Assembly (NCBI GenBank): GCA_003993805.1
Contig: RSEF01000003.1
Location: 89,280,968-89,344,967 of the forward strand
Direction: 5' to 3'
Origin: Himantopus leucocephalus
Taxonomy: Eukaryota > Chordata > Aves > Charadriiformes > Recurvirostridae
DNA: 64,000 nucleotides
The position numbers were made by a program, and so were the translations under genes. This document shows positions 23,346-36,700 of this stretch, in pieces. Positions within the stretch are counted from its first letter, which is position 1, and every line of letters begins with the position of its first letter. The notes beneath the pieces are model-generated. The model did no database searches. It was not told the DNA's origin and worked only from the letters and a program-made list of their open reading frames with translations.

Positions 23346-25514
23346 TGGTCATGGCAGACAGGATCTCTATTCTCACCAACCTTCCAGGCCTCTTCCTCTC
23401 GTTCAGCTCTAGTGCAAATATTGGCATTTATTCCAGGAAATCTCTTTCATTAGGACTATGTTCCTTGCCTCAGTGAGGCAGACTTTCTTACTGGCTTAGT
23501 ACTATGTGAAACATTAGATGTTAATTTACACTTGTCTTCCACTGTGCTGTCCTATCAATGGCCTTTGGACCAGTGGTGGCAAAACCAGTAATGCAGGTTG
23601 CTTTTCTACTTGATTCTGGTAAGATCTCAGTAGTGCTCATTTCCTACATCAGGGACAGTTTGTCAGTTCCTGCAAAAAGAGTTTTTAGTTTCATGTTCTC
23701 AAAGAAAGCTGTAAGATTTTAGTAGTTGCCTTTTCAAAAACCAGCGGTTTGGTAGCATTGTTCAGTCTTTGCCGTTTTGATCACCATTAAGTACACAAAG
23801 TCCTCCAAGACATCGTCTTCTGAGGAGCAGTGAAACATGGGTCAGTCAGATGTTGACAGCCTAATACTGGCTGAAACAATATGAAGAGAGATATACCTGG
23901 GAGCTGATGATTGTGTATGCTCCCTTTCTTGGCTTCGTTACATGAAAATTATTATTAAGATATCCTCCTTTTCTTTGTGGAGGGAGTCCTTTAAGCTTGT
24001 TTTGGAGATTTTAAGCATACTTTAAAATCACCTGCTGTCTTCTCAGTACTTCATTCCTTTTTCTGGACCCAATTCTGCTTTCATTTACAAGGGTCAGACT
24101 GCTGCTTTTCAACCATTTTGACTTTCATTGATGTATCAGCAGTTTCCATTGAATTACCAAAGACCAGAGAAATGAAGAACCGAATTACTTGGCTGTCTAA
24201 TCATAAGCATGTTTAATGTGACCTTGAAAAGGGAGGACTGGATGAAATGGTTGCAGGGCTCTTTTGGTGAAGTTTCCACATTTTGATATATTTGAAGCTA
24301 AATGGCCCAATTTTACTCTCTGTAATTTAAAGAACACTTGGTGGGCACAGCCAGATGAAGGAAAGCAATAGGGGAATTTGAGGCTATTTATTCAACTGGT
24401 TTAGATAATTTAACTCTCTGCATCTTGACAATAGTAGATTATACAAGCAGTAGCTTCACTAAATTATACAATATTCAGATGTAGGTGATTTGCAAATGGA
24501 TGTATCTCTGTAGGAAAAGTTTGTGTGGGTTACTCTGAAAGCCCGGAATGTGAAAGTACAGAAAATGAACAACAAATGATCTCAGGGACCAAAAACCAAT
24601 TTTGACAAAATAAGGACCAAACCTCGCTATCATTTAAGTAATATAACTTTGTACATTTGCAGTTAAATTCCACCTACACTACTTACATACTGGATAGCAT
24701 TTTTTGACTATTTGAAACTTGTTAAAGAATTTGAGCATCCACCTATTGCAAGCGGAAAAAAGTTTGAGATAATGGCACTATCTTGACAGACAATTTTTTT
24801 AGGCTGGAGTCAAATTGAACTTGGCACAACGTGGGATGAAATTGTTAGGAACAATGTGGAAAAAAAAAAGACTAATACTGGAGGTCACACATAACTAGGT
24901 TAGTGGAAAATACACTTGAAGAGTTTTGGATAAAGACAGAGTCCTTGACCACCACACCTAACATTTATCCATAACCGTAATTCATACACAGGAGAAAGAA
25001 AATGGTTAGGTACTCCTATGATACTATTCTTCTCTATTTATCCACAATCAAAGATGAGAGAGTAGAGGGGCTGCTAGGGATGTAAGTTCCTTCACTCTGA
25101 TAATACAAAGGTCACCATAATTAAATGTTGTCATAACTATATAACAGAAATCAAAAGCTAAGTAAACATTATTCTTCAAGGAAAGAATCCTTCTCTTGAT
25201 TATAAAATATTCAGAGATTGATGCAGACAATATTAATAAAATAAGCATGAAATGTAACTTGTTGAGAAGTGAACAATTGTAGCAATATAATGCTAGCGTA
25301 GAGGGATCATATAACGGAATGGGAGACTGAGTGTATCCACAACCTGTTCAAAGAAGTAAGAGCTGTCTATATACTGAAACAACATAAAAGTTGGGGAAAT
25401 ACATCTACCTGTCTAAGGCTTTTTGCAACCCGTGGTCAAGTAACAGATCTTTGAAGACCCAAGGAGTATTGGGGGTTTCTACCATAACCACGGGCCACAC
25501 AATTTCACCAACGT
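23346..25514. other. Intergenic, nothing recognised
   Basis: AT-rich DNA without a supportable gene, RNA or interspersed repeat; the 80 bp next to the CR1 may be more decayed CR1. Confidence 0.55.
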
Positions 25515-25865
25515 GGCTCTGACTCCAGAGTTTGTGACTGGAGTGAGAATCAGGCCACGGAGGAGGGAGACAGGCAATATATTTTATCAGCCCAGCTGAG
25601 ATATCTGGAAGAAAGGCAGACAAATCCTCAGGGACAGAAGAGAGAGATCTTTAGTAGGTCATACATTTGAATGCTGACCCCTCCCAACTNGGCTCTGACT
25701 CCAGAGTTTGTGACTGGAGTGAGAATCAGGCCACAAAGGAGGGAGACAGGCAATATATTTTATCAGCCCAGCTGAGATAGCTGGAAGAAAGGCAGACAAA
25801 TCCTCAGGGACAGAAGGGAGAGATCTTTAGTAGGTCATACATTCGAATGCTGACCCATCCCAACT
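25515..25865 (+). repeat. 175-bp direct near-duplicate flanking a single N
   Basis: Positions 25515-25689 and 25691-25865 align over 175 bp without gaps and with six substitutions (about 3.4%), separated by one N at 25690. The exact adjacency suggests an unmerged contig overlap. The divergence suggests two haplotypes, low-quality ends or a real recent tandem duplication. Confidence 0.9.
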
Positions 25866-26224
25866 GTTCTCCCACATCTCTTTTTAATCTACTCCACTGG
25901 TAAATTGCTTCCTCTGATAAAAATTTCCATCTTCTTTTTAACATGAACTTGGATGCCTTCAGTGTTTGACAGTTAGTCCTTCCATGTTTTTGCCTGAGTA
26001 CCTGCTATCAAATGACTTCTGCCAATATAGTTCTCTATAGCCTGCAATCAAGCTTCCTTCTTAACCTCTTTCCACAGGTAAAACAGGCTTGCTGTCTTCA
26101 ACGCTTTGTATCCCCATTCCTACTTTTTGTGATATTTGACTCCTCAGTCTCATTAGTTCTTCCTACACCATTCTCTTGTTTCCCTTACATTACTTGAAGT
26201 TACTGTAAGAAGACTGAAAGACAT
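25866..26224. other. Intergenic, nothing recognised
   Basis: AT-rich sequence between the near-duplicate and the TA-rich tract; no feature supported. Confidence 0.55.
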
Positions 26225-26377
26225 AGATACAGGTAGATATCAGATATATATGGTATACACATATTATATATAGATTTTATATATATTGATACATATATAA
26301 TAGAATTCTATATACTATATAATACATATACATGTATATGGATATATGTGTATGTGTGATATATATAATTATATGTG
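26225..26377. repeat. AT/TA-rich degenerate dinucleotide tract
   Basis: About 150 bp of imperfect TA/ATAC/TATG repeats, such as ATATATATTGATACATATAT, rich in short self-complementary segments. It is an expanded and decayed microsatellite, prone to cruciform structures and length change. Confidence 0.85.
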
Positions 26378-26734
26378 AAAGGGAATCACAAAAAGGAAGG
26401 GAAGAATCTATTATTCATGATCATGGTGGTTAGTATAAGAAGTAATGAGAAATTGCAGTCAGGAAGTTTCATATAACACATCTGGAAAACCTTTTAGTTT
26501 ACCTTGAGAATAGTGAAGCTCTTAAGCTGCCTCACTTCTACGGGAAACACAAAACAGAACTAGTATAAAATCAGAGCTGCACATTTTATTTTAAAATATA
26601 CATATGTAACATAGCTGTTCACTAGTAAATTGCAGGCGTACTCTACCGTTTTATAAATTAATCAGTGGAAGCAAAGTAGGGGGCAATTTCAAAGAGAAGC
26701 TGAATCTACCTGTGCTGCATTTTTGAGGCAAAGC
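26378..26734. other. Intergenic, nothing recognised
   Basis: AT-rich sequence after the TA-rich tract; no feature supported. Confidence 0.55.
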
Positions 26735-26845
26735 CACAGGCTGACCTGATCCAGTGCTGGCACTGGTCTGCTCCCCAGAGGAGGTCAGGCTGGATGATTT
26801 CCAGAGGATCCTTCTCCATCCAGCATTTCTATGTTTCTTGGCATT
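26735..26845 (+). mobile_element. Possible decayed CR1 3' end
   Basis: The segment AGGCTGGATGATTTCCAGAG followed by GATCCTTCTCCATCCAGCATTTCTATG has the layout of the last bases of CR1 (GGACT-GATGATCTCCAGAGGTCCCTTCCAAC, then TTCTATG), with many changes. No clear body is visible upstream, so this is a weak call. Confidence 0.4.
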
Positions 26846-28672
26846 AGTGCAGCAGGACTCCTGCACATAGCCACAAGGGATTAATAAAGAGTAATGAATG
26901 AATTTTGGAAAGGTAGCTTTAGCAATCAAGGCAATGAAGATTTTTTCAGCCTTGATATAGACTTGTCACTTTAAGTACTGTATATGGGTGGGAGCGGGGA
27001 GAATCACCATTTGGGTTAAAATCCCAGCAGGATTTGGATCCTATCTTGTCGTGCCACTGGCCAGCACCATGTGTTAAAAAATAAGGGTGACCTGATTCTG
27101 GCAGTGTCCTGTTTGGCTTCCAGAATGAATTGTTGTAAAATCACAGGAGTTAGAGAAAATAGGGATCAGACTAATGAAGTAAGAGATATGCGGGATTGCC
27201 ATGACTGTGGAAGAGCTCAGTGGAGAACAGGAAACAGCAGCGTTTCACTGGTCCGACTGTGGTTAAAGGGGGGATACAATGTGCTAAAACACAAAATTGA
27301 TGGAATTAAGCAAATGTTTGTTTAGATTATTGATCAAAGCAAAGTTTTGCCTTAGCATGTATGAAAGCAGAATGTTACAATTCTATTACTATTATTGTTG
27401 TTCCTATTAGTTATCCAGTACAACTTGATAAAGATTGTTTTTGTGCTAGGCAAACCCTGTGTATCCTATGATCTTCATAATAATTTTCACTTAGGACGAA
27501 CACTCAGTGGCTTCTTTTCTAACTTTTGTTTTATGCTAATAGAGTATTTGTATGACAGGACAGCTCTTACTAATCTAAGGATTTAATAAGAGGTTCAATT
27601 GCAGAGGTGCTTTTCTGAAAAGCAGAAGGATATTTATTCGCTCCTCAAATAGCCATGAGAAATGTTAAATGAAGAGGTTTGTAGTTCGAGATTAATATTG
27701 GGTTTAAAGGACACCTGACCACTTCAGTAGAAGTGGGTTTGTGACAATCAGAGCGATGAAGTAGAGAATGGGGAATTAGTTCATTTGTTGCAGACCAGTC
27801 AGAAATTCGAGTCTTCGGTAAGCTTGGAAATTAGCCTGTAGTAACACATTTGAGTTCAGCTTCTCTCTGATAACCACCTTTTTTCTGGGTGACGTGACTG
27901 TATGGTGCAAAATGCATTTTGGTGGTATGGGAGTCTCAGCGAAATCCCAAACCTGTTCACCCTGTCTGGTCCCTCATTAGTGAGAATAAAAGACTCACAA
28001 TCTCTCTCCGATAAGAGGAATTTGGGGGTCAACATTCAGCCATCGATACACACAGAGAGCCGGGGCTGTGCTGATGAGTGCTGTTAAAAGCATTACAGCC
28101 TGTGCCAGGGCAGGATAGAAGATTTGGTGCTACACGTGTCCCTCTGCTGCAGCAAAAACCAGGGAGGCTGCCTTAGCCTAGTTGCTTCTGCAACTAAATA
28201 TTTGCAGCATACATTACATTTTCCCTATAAAAATGCCTATTTTGCCGGAATGGTAGAAAGGATCCTAATGTAAATGAGATTCAAACCCATATTGCACACT
28301 ACAGTAATGCTAATTTGTTACAAAAGGAAGCGCTGCTGTTCAACACTGTGTTAATGAAATGGTGAGACATATCCATCTTGAAAGCACTGTGGGGAAAGGA
28401 TGCTGAAGCTATTGATCAGGAAACAAGGAAAATGGAAAACATATTTTTTATAAACTGATGTTAAATATGGGCAGGAGGCTTTGGCTGCAGCTCAACAAAA
28501 TTCAGATTTACCCCTCATTGAGGAAAAACCCTTTATTTGTTGTCACCTAAGTCGACAACAGAACAGTCATTTAATGAATCATAATTAGGTTTTCCTAGAT
28601 CTAAACTGGAAAGGAAAACAAAACTGCAGAACCTCGCTAGTGTGGATCATAGAAACCTGATATTTTTCCCTG
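26846..28672. other. Intergenic, nothing recognised
   Basis: Unique-looking AT-rich sequence. The stretch 28170-28420 has the even composition and homeodomain/POU-like words (for example ATGCTAATTTG) often seen in conserved noncoding elements, but conservation cannot be judged here. Confidence 0.4.
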
Positions 28673-29356
28673 CAAATTGTTATGGTTTGAAGAACCCACA
28701 ACAATTTATTGTCATTTAGACAGTTATTCTATCACCAATGACCCCTCCCCACCCGGGAAAGGGAATCGGAAAAACAAGGAAACCCAAGGATTGAAATATA
28801 AACAGATTTAATAGAATAAGACTAAATAATTAACATTAAAATACTAAAGAACCAATTTTGATCCCAATACCAATATGAAATATACAAGGATTATACTCAG
28901 TCAATTCTGTCAGTAGGAAGCTGCACACTCCTAGCAGTGACAGCAAATGTTGGATACTGTGAGCGCTACGGCTTCGGGAGGAAGGGAAGGGCTCAGGGGT
29001 CCGGCACCAGGGCAAGAAGTTCCCAGGATGGCAGCCATCATAGAAGAGAGTAACTCCTCAGCAAACTTTCTAATTTACATTGAATGTGACATTTATGGTA
29101 TGAAATAACCCTGTTGGCCAGCTTGGGTCAAGTGCCCGGGTCTCGCTCCTCCTCATCCCTGCACCTGGTGAGCTTGAAAACGCTGAGACCTTGAAACCCA
29201 CAGACCATAGCTGGCTATAAAGTAAATATTTTCCCAAATTCAGACACTGGAGTCTTCTAAAAGTGCAGTTTTCCCAAGCATCAGAAGAGACCTTACCAAA
29301 AAGTAAAATTACTGAAAGAGAAATTAATCCTTTGTCACTCGAACCAGGACACAAAT
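28673..29356 (-). mobile_element. Solo LTR of an avian endogenous retrovirus (ERVL-like) with 5-bp target-site duplication
   Basis: The 674-bp element 28678-29351 starts TGTTATGGTTTG and ends GAACCAGGACA, the TG...CA termini of an LTR family widespread in birds and known from the opposite strand as TGTCCTGGTTT...CCATAACA. It is bounded by identical CAAAT pentamers at 28673-28677 and 29352-29356. In the minus orientation an ATTAAA signal lies at 28807-28812. Internal family landmarks include GGTATGAAATAACC and TGGCCAGCTTGGGTCA around 29095-29130. There is no internal retroviral region, so the provirus was removed by LTR-LTR recombination. The class III (ERVL) assignment rests on the 5-bp duplication and family memory. 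Confidence 0.85.
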
Positions 29357-32300
29357 TCTCAAGAGTTTGTTTTGTTTGCCAATTGTCATTTCGTTCTCTG
29401 TTGCTTTTGCAATGCCAGTTGCAAAGTCCAGCCTTATTTTTATTGAATTTAATACTTATAAGTGGCAATGGCGATCATGGATGTTACATAGTCAGAACTA
29501 CTCCTGTAAGACCAGTCAAAAGTAGGAAGTTGTATTGCACAGCACTTGGGATTTATCCACCCAATGATAACACACTTACTTGTAAAACAGTGAATGAAAA
29601 TAAAGGCATTACCTGCTGTGTTTTGGTTTTCTTATACCAGGAAGTTCAGTGATAAAGCCAGATACCAATAAGGCAGTGGCAGCTTTGAGGATGTGGATAT
29701 TCCTATTCATTTGAAACAGTTCGAAAATATTTCAAATCTTTGAGATAATCTTAAAAATCAGAATTCCTCTTATAAGGAAAATCTTGGACATTATAAGTCA
29801 GTGCTTTTCTTAATCAAACTATTAATTTGTTTCTTTTGAAACTTTTTTCAAGAAAAAGGAACTGGCACACATCTCAGATGTCTAGTGCTTTGTCAATATG
29901 TGCCGCCTTGGGATCCTTGTCTCTCAGAACGGAAAACTGAGCAGATTTCTTTCTGTATGATTAGGAGCTTCTGCAAATCTGCACCCTCTTCTCCTTCATG
30001 TCCTCCATTTAACCATGTGCTGTTTTGCTGATAACTCCTCCCTCCCCCAGTCATTGCACTGACAGTATCCTCTGAGCTACAATCTCCTTGTTTCACCTTT
30101 CAGATGTGTCTTCCGTTCTTTTTCCTCACTGGCTTTTTTGCAGTCACTCTATTGCTTTTATGAACGGTCTCCTGGGCACATGCCTACGATGTTCTTGAAC
30201 TTTGCATCCTGTCCTGTCACTGCGTCGTTTCTCTCCCTGTTCTTCCATCCACACACTCAGAAATCAATCAGCGCTGATTACCCGCTACATCTGCAGGGGG
30301 GGCAGAGCTGCAGTTTTGAAAGAAAAATTGTGGAGGAATTCAAACTTCAAAGGGGGTCTCATTCTGTTGGATCAATTTGGACTGAGAACGTTGGAGTAAC
30401 TTACCGTTCTCTGAAATGAATGCTCCCACCAGTCGATAGCTGAATAACTCAGACCTTGCAGAACACGTTTCATTTCAAACCAGTAAAATGCCTACTTTGT
30501 CCTCTCTGGAAAAAAATAAATGGTATCAACAAAAGCAAGGGAGGGCTGTTGTTATTTCAATTATCGCTATTGCTGGCAAATAAAGCACTGGAGAAATCTA
30601 AAGGTTTGTGTTCACAATCTGGCACATTCAAATAATGCAGATGCTATCACAGAAAATTATTTAAATGCCTAATCAGCCTATAGCCACAAAATAATAAGAT
30701 GTTAAGCCAAAGAATCTTTGGGGTCACATTGATTTATTCAACAGTTGATGCATTTCATATGATCACAGCAAGCAAACAGAATTGATTTAGAGCTGCTATT
30801 TATGGAGATCAGCTCACCAGGAGTTGTAACCATTCAGTCTCCTGGAAGACTGTCTCACGCTGTATTACTAACGCGCTACGCAGATTGACAAACTTCTGTC
30901 ATTATTTAGCCTGTTCATGGCACCACCAGATCAGTACCACTATGCCTTTCTGCTAAAATTTATGATACTGTTTCTTTGCTCACTCTTGGCGAATCATGGC
31001 AAGTCCAGCTTGATTCAGGAGAAATCAAAATGCAAGGGGTGAGGGAACTGAGGAAAGCAAAATTTGAGAAGAGTGAAAATTAAAGTCTGGAGAAAGTGAA
31101 AGCAGAGCACTGGTGCATGGTGTTTTCAGCACATACTTAATGCTTAGGCGCTCACACGCCATAAATAGGAGACATACCTAAAATGCAAAGCAAACTTTTA
31201 GTTCTCGGTTCTCTCAGATAATTCGGGAGGTTTCTTCAAAGTTTTGGAAATTGGCTTGTCATTAAAACGCACGAATCTGAAAAAAAAATTTTTACAAACA
31301 ACAGAAAAGGCGTGCCTGCTATACTGTGTTATGTTGCCTTTGAAACCTAGCCACAGGGCGATACTATAATGGGATGGGCTGCTTGTCTAGCTTGGGAAAA
31401 GGGTAATGCAGGCTTGTTCTTGTAATTTGTGTCCTACACCGGAAAATGTTACAACATTCAGTAGAAGCATTTCAAAAATGCATTCTTTGAATTGCAGTTT
31501 GCAAAAACAACAGTTGGTGGCACTTTGAAACAATTTTTATTTCTAAATTTGCATTTGCTGATTGTAGGTGTGTAGAGGATTACATTAAAATATTAAATCA
31601 CTAGTCTACGGTGATTCAAATTACGGTAACGATACAGAACTTATCAACTGTCTTCTGCACGGCACACAGACAGCTTGCTTAAACTGAATCTGAAGATCCA
31701 TGTTTGTAAAAACAAGGGAAGGTGCTCAGGGAGATTAATTCTTCTTAAAAAAATGTCAGAGAGAAATTACCAGAAAAGGCAGTAATGACAAAGACAGCAG
31801 GGGAAGTCACTGCAAACTGCACAGTTTACTCCAGTCCTCAGAGGCACCAAGGCCTGCAGTTTGTGGCATGTTTCTGGGGACAGCTTGCCTTCACTGAGTT
31901 TACATTTTGAAGGGGTTTTTTTTTGTCTGGTGTGCACAGTATGTAACATGCATGTAGTCTTCTTTTTTAACCAGCACCCACTAGGCTAAACAGACATTTC
32001 CCAGGATATCCATCCCCAAGAAATGTGAGTGAGAAGAAAAGAGAGGGAAACTGGCATGGCCATTCCAGAAGAATAAAGCCTTTATCTATGGTGTCTCTAT
32101 CACTCGAGTGCAGTTACACCACCTGCACAGGAACGGCAGCATGGGAAACCTGGTCATTACTGGAGAAAACAGATGGTTTGAAAGATATTCTCTGTATGTT
32201 ATCACATACCTTGTCTGAATACACATTTAAAGTAGTTGACAAGCAAAACCTCTTTCCTTAGAGATTACACATGAGCCTTTTTTCCACAGGCCAGTTTCTT

Positions 32301-33472
32301 TTGGGCCATTTCAATTCCAGAAGGGACACATCACCTCTGAAAAAGAGGTCACAGAGAAACCCTGAACACCAGGATGAATTGCTGCATTAGCTGCAGCCGT
32401 TTGTTCACAGGACTGGAAGACCAGAACACAGCTGGTGCTTGGCAATCTTTACATCTTGGCCAAAGGAGCTTCAGTGCCTTCTGTTCCGTCTCCATTTCTT
32501 GCGTATTGGAAATGAGAAGTCTATGTCAACAGAGGATAATAAATCTGGAACCACTGCTGGGCTCTGCCCCTCCCCATCATCCTGTGTATCAGTTGGAATG
32601 ATTCCTGTTTGCCATGTTGGCCCTGAATGTGTTGGTCCTGACAATATAATCCATAAGTGATTCTTATTTAGCTTTCTAAATGACATATTTTGCAGTTATT
32701 AATAGTTCTTTGTATTGGCCAGTTTGGGTTCTGTGGCAAAATGTTTCCCTCGGCTTCAGACAAACGTTGCTTGATGTGTTTACAAATATGGTCTTGCCCA
32801 GGAATATTTTGCTGCTTTCCCATTTGATTCCCCAGGGCTGTCTGCACTGAGGGGAGAGCTTGACATATGCAGTATGATAAGGATAAGGCAAACCTCCTTG
32901 TTGTGAGCAGTAATGCTGCCTGGCATTATAGATTTTCCATAATGTGTTGCTAGATTTGGTGTAACTGTGAGCTAAATACTGATATGAAGTGTGCTGGCTT
33001 TCATATATTTCCGTGTACCTCAGCTTTTCTAAAGTTCTTGCTTCAGCTATGTTCACATGATGCTTAGCCAGCCCAGCAATGCCTACAAGTTTCATGCCTT
33101 AGTAACTTTCTGAATGGTTGATACCCCTGCACACCCCTCCCTGCAGCAGAATACTTCTTTCAGTCTGAGAGCAAAGCTTCTGCTTCAGTTTGAGATGATG
33201 TTTTGGGGCTTTTCATGACAGTTCTCTGCGGTGTCTACTTCAGCAATTTGTACCTGCACCCTCAAGAGATGGTTTGCTGATGCTAATGTTGTTATGTTGT
33301 ATGCCTGATCTTGTGCTTGCAGATGGCTCAGCAATTCTTTGTTTAGGCATTTTTTATACCTGCTTGGATGGCAAATCAATTTTCACATACTGGTGTTTTC
33401 AGCTCAGGTGTGGATGCAGAAATACTTATCTCCTACCTGACTTTTGCCCTGGCTGTACATAGACTTATGACC
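29357..33472. other. Intergenic, nothing recognised
   Basis: AT-rich sequence with no supportable exon or repeat. The part 30590-30960 looks like ordinary unique DNA with homeodomain-like words; it is a candidate for conservation analysis only. Confidence 0.5.
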
Positions 33473-33668
33473 CACAGAATCATATAATGGTTAGAGTTGG
33501 AAAGGACCTTAAAGATCATCGAGTTCCAACTCCCCCGCCATGGACAGGGACACCTTCCACTAGACTGGGTTGCTCAAAGCCCCGTCCAACCTAGCCTTGA
33601 ATACTTCCAGGGATGGGACGTCCACAACTTCTCTGGGCAGCCTGTTCCAGTGTCTCACCACCTTCACA
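33473..33668 (-). mobile_element. CR1 LINE 3' end, cut by an assembly gap
   Basis: It starts with CACAGAATCATATAATGGTT and TTGGAAAGGACCTTAAAGATC, passes through ACTTCCAGGGATGGG and CTGGGCAGCCTGTTCCAGTG, and stops at the 100-N gap. This is the complement of a CR1 3' end, so the element lies on the minus strand. Sequence right of the gap (from 33769) is not recognisable CR1, so the element's inner end lies in the gap. Confidence 0.92.
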
Positions 33669-33768
33669 NNNNNNNNNNNNNNNNNNNNNNNNNNNNNNNN
33701 NNNNNNNNNNNNNNNNNNNNNNNNNNNNNNNNNNNNNNNNNNNNNNNNNNNNNNNNNNNNNNNNNNNN
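33669..33768. other. Assembly gap, 100 N
   Basis: Exactly 100 N, the usual placeholder for a gap of unknown size. It interrupts the CR1 copy on its left. Confidence 0.98.
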
Positions 33769-36700
33769 CCGGCGTCTGAGGAGGACTCTGTCTGTTCATC
33801 TGCCTTTGATGATACCTTGACTTCTAACTCCGCAATTTAGGAGGAACAAATCCGGGCTTTAGTCCTTATTTTCTGACCCAAGCATGATATAATTCTTCAG
33901 TGGAAAATGAAGTTTCCCCTAAAATTAAACTCAGCTGCATTTGTGAAGAGCTTTGGGATCATTCTAAACTCAAGCTGCTTACCCAAATCTTGTTCATTTT
34001 ACACTCATTTTATAGTGCAAGGAAAATCAAATGAAACACATTTGTTTTCCCAGACAAAATTTCCCAGCCTTCCCTCTCCCCATTTCCACTATTTCTGCTT
34101 TAGTTCTCAAATAGTTAAAACAGACTGCCCTTTTCATGAAATGCAGTTCTCCTCCCCAGCCTGAGTCCTCTGATTCAGATTACAAAATTAACTGGGAAGG
34201 GGATGGTGTAAACGACATGGAAAACAGAATAAGTGCATTAATGCTAGGACTGGCTAGAAAAATAGTGACATCTTTATGCTACATCCTTTCTGTGCTTCAT
34301 TTTCCACTGCTTTGTTCTGCTACTAACCTTTGTCCTGTGCTGCTCAGAAAGTGCCCATAGTATCTGAGTAACGCTCCGAGCCTTAATAATTTAGCTTATT
34401 GGTTTGAGCTGGCACAAAATGTGGCAGAACTGATTGCAGAAATAAGACTAAAATAGATGTGATGGAATTAATGGAGCACTTGTGGGCAGAAGTTGGCTTA
34501 ACGCATTAAAGATTTTTTTCCTAGCTTGACAGTGAAATGCAGGACTGTATCTACAGGGGATGGAGTTAACAAGGACTGATAAATCAGTGTAATGCAATAT
34601 CTAAACCCACAGCTACATGGGGAAGAGCCCAGAGAGAGCTAGAGCTGTATAACACTTGGGCAACGCTGCTGGAGGTGCTCTGCTTAGGGAGGGTGATGGT
34701 ATGAGCAGCGGCGAGTGTGCCCATATGCAGCCATTTGCTGCAAGCCACTAAAAATGTGCTCTTTTATTCCCACTGGAGCATGGGAGAGAACAGGACTGAG
34801 CTATCCATCCCCTGTCCCGTGGATCGACTGCACCATAGATGTGGTGTGTGCAGCATTTGCCTTCCTGTGAGCTACAGGTGGAAGGGGGCCTGGGGACAAG
34901 GGTGAGCCTCCGGCTTCTGAAGCTCCCAGGTGGAATCAGTGATCTCAGGCGTCATATGGCCCCATGCAAATGTGGGGAAGGCCTCCAGATCTGTCAGATT
35001 TTGGTCATGGTCAAGGCAGGAGCAACATATGACTCCATTCCCTTTGGGAGAAATTTTTTTGAGAGGGAGAGGGCTGACTTCATTTCTGAGGGAAGCGCCA
35101 GGCCGTCTTGTGGAAACTCCTAAACATAAGGTTGCCCTGTCTGAGTACACCTTGATGTCCAGGTTGCAAGTTCATCCAAATAAACCCAAAAATTTTCCTT
35201 TCCTACATAATTTTAGAAGTGAACCTGTCCCACATGCAGATGACCCTGCAGAGAGATTTCCCTCTTTACTTTCTTCCCCTGGGTAGCAGAAGCAAGAAAC
35301 AGTATTTCTAGCTTTAAGGAGTTGCAACATATTTCACTAGTTTCAACTGTGACTTCCTAAGCTGCTGCTCCAGGATGGCTGGTACCCAGCACCCAACTTC
35401 TGGGTGACTCTGTGCAGTTTTGGAGCAATACCAAAGAGACTTAGGGATGTTTTTCAGGGAACAGTGAAATCCTCCTGCATCCGAGCAGTGAGCTAAGAGA
35501 AGAAAGGTGGGCTTTGAAGGAGGGAGTTCTGTAGATCTACCCCTTCATAAATCATGCTATCAGCATCTTTTATTCATCATAACTGTCAAAGTAAAAAGGA
35601 AAGAGAATCATGTAATAATCTAACCTTCAGACTGAGAATCTTGAACAAATTCACCTTGGTAAAATACCCCATCCATGCTGTGGCACCCCACATCAGCAGG
35701 CTGGCCGGAAGATGTGGCCAGTATGGCTGAACAGGCAGTTTGAAACCCAAAACAGCAAGTACCCTCTGTTTTGCTGCTCTTGAGTACTCTCGTCTTATTT
35801 TCCTTGCTAAGCAACAGTTATGCAGGTCTGACTAAACACCATGGAAACTATTTTCCTGAGGTTTCCCCCAGTGTTTGGAACAGTTTGTTGTACAACACGC
35901 TATCTGTAATTGCTGGCAAGTGAAATTACTTTGAGCAACAAAAAAAAACCCTAAATCAAATTTGAGACAGTAATTAAAAGAGTCAGAATACTCAAGAGAA
36001 AATCTTCCTTTTTATTTTTATTTTTTATTTTTATTTTTGGTGGATAGAAGGTAGGGAGGAGATTCTCCTGTCTATTTTAATTACGAAATCATGTTAGAAA
36101 TGAGACCTTAAAGGATGCTGATGAAAAAACCCCAGCCAAACAACCAAAGCAGATTTAACAAGTAAAGACCTGGAGGACGTAATGGTTTAATTGCTTCATT
36201 TTTATAATGAAGGTAATTCTTTCATATTTACCTATTCATACTGAGAAAATTTTGTCCATCAAAAGCTGCAATTTCATATAGATCAAAACATGGCACAAAC
36301 ATGAGAGGTGTGTAAGGGATCAAGATTTGTTTTGTGAGGAAAGGTGAGTGTGAAAAGGTTCAGCTTCTCAAGTAGAATGCTGTGTAGGTCATTCACCTAC
36401 ACAGAAGAAAGAGAAGTAGGACTGGGGTGCTAGAAAAAAGCTGGTAGCAATTATTCTCTCATTTTAATCCTTTCCCTTTCCACAAGAGCCTGTATTTACA
36501 TTCCACATATAATGTTAAAAAGTCTGCCTAGCAGATGTGGCAAACTATGGATGATGTAAACATCTTCCATTGAAGTCAAGGAACACCGAAGATGGACACA
36601 AGCATTTATTGAACAAGAGGATAAATCAGAAAACAAAAACATCACTCTCCTCACACACCATACCACCCCAACCAGATCAGAAGAACTACAAGACCTGTGC

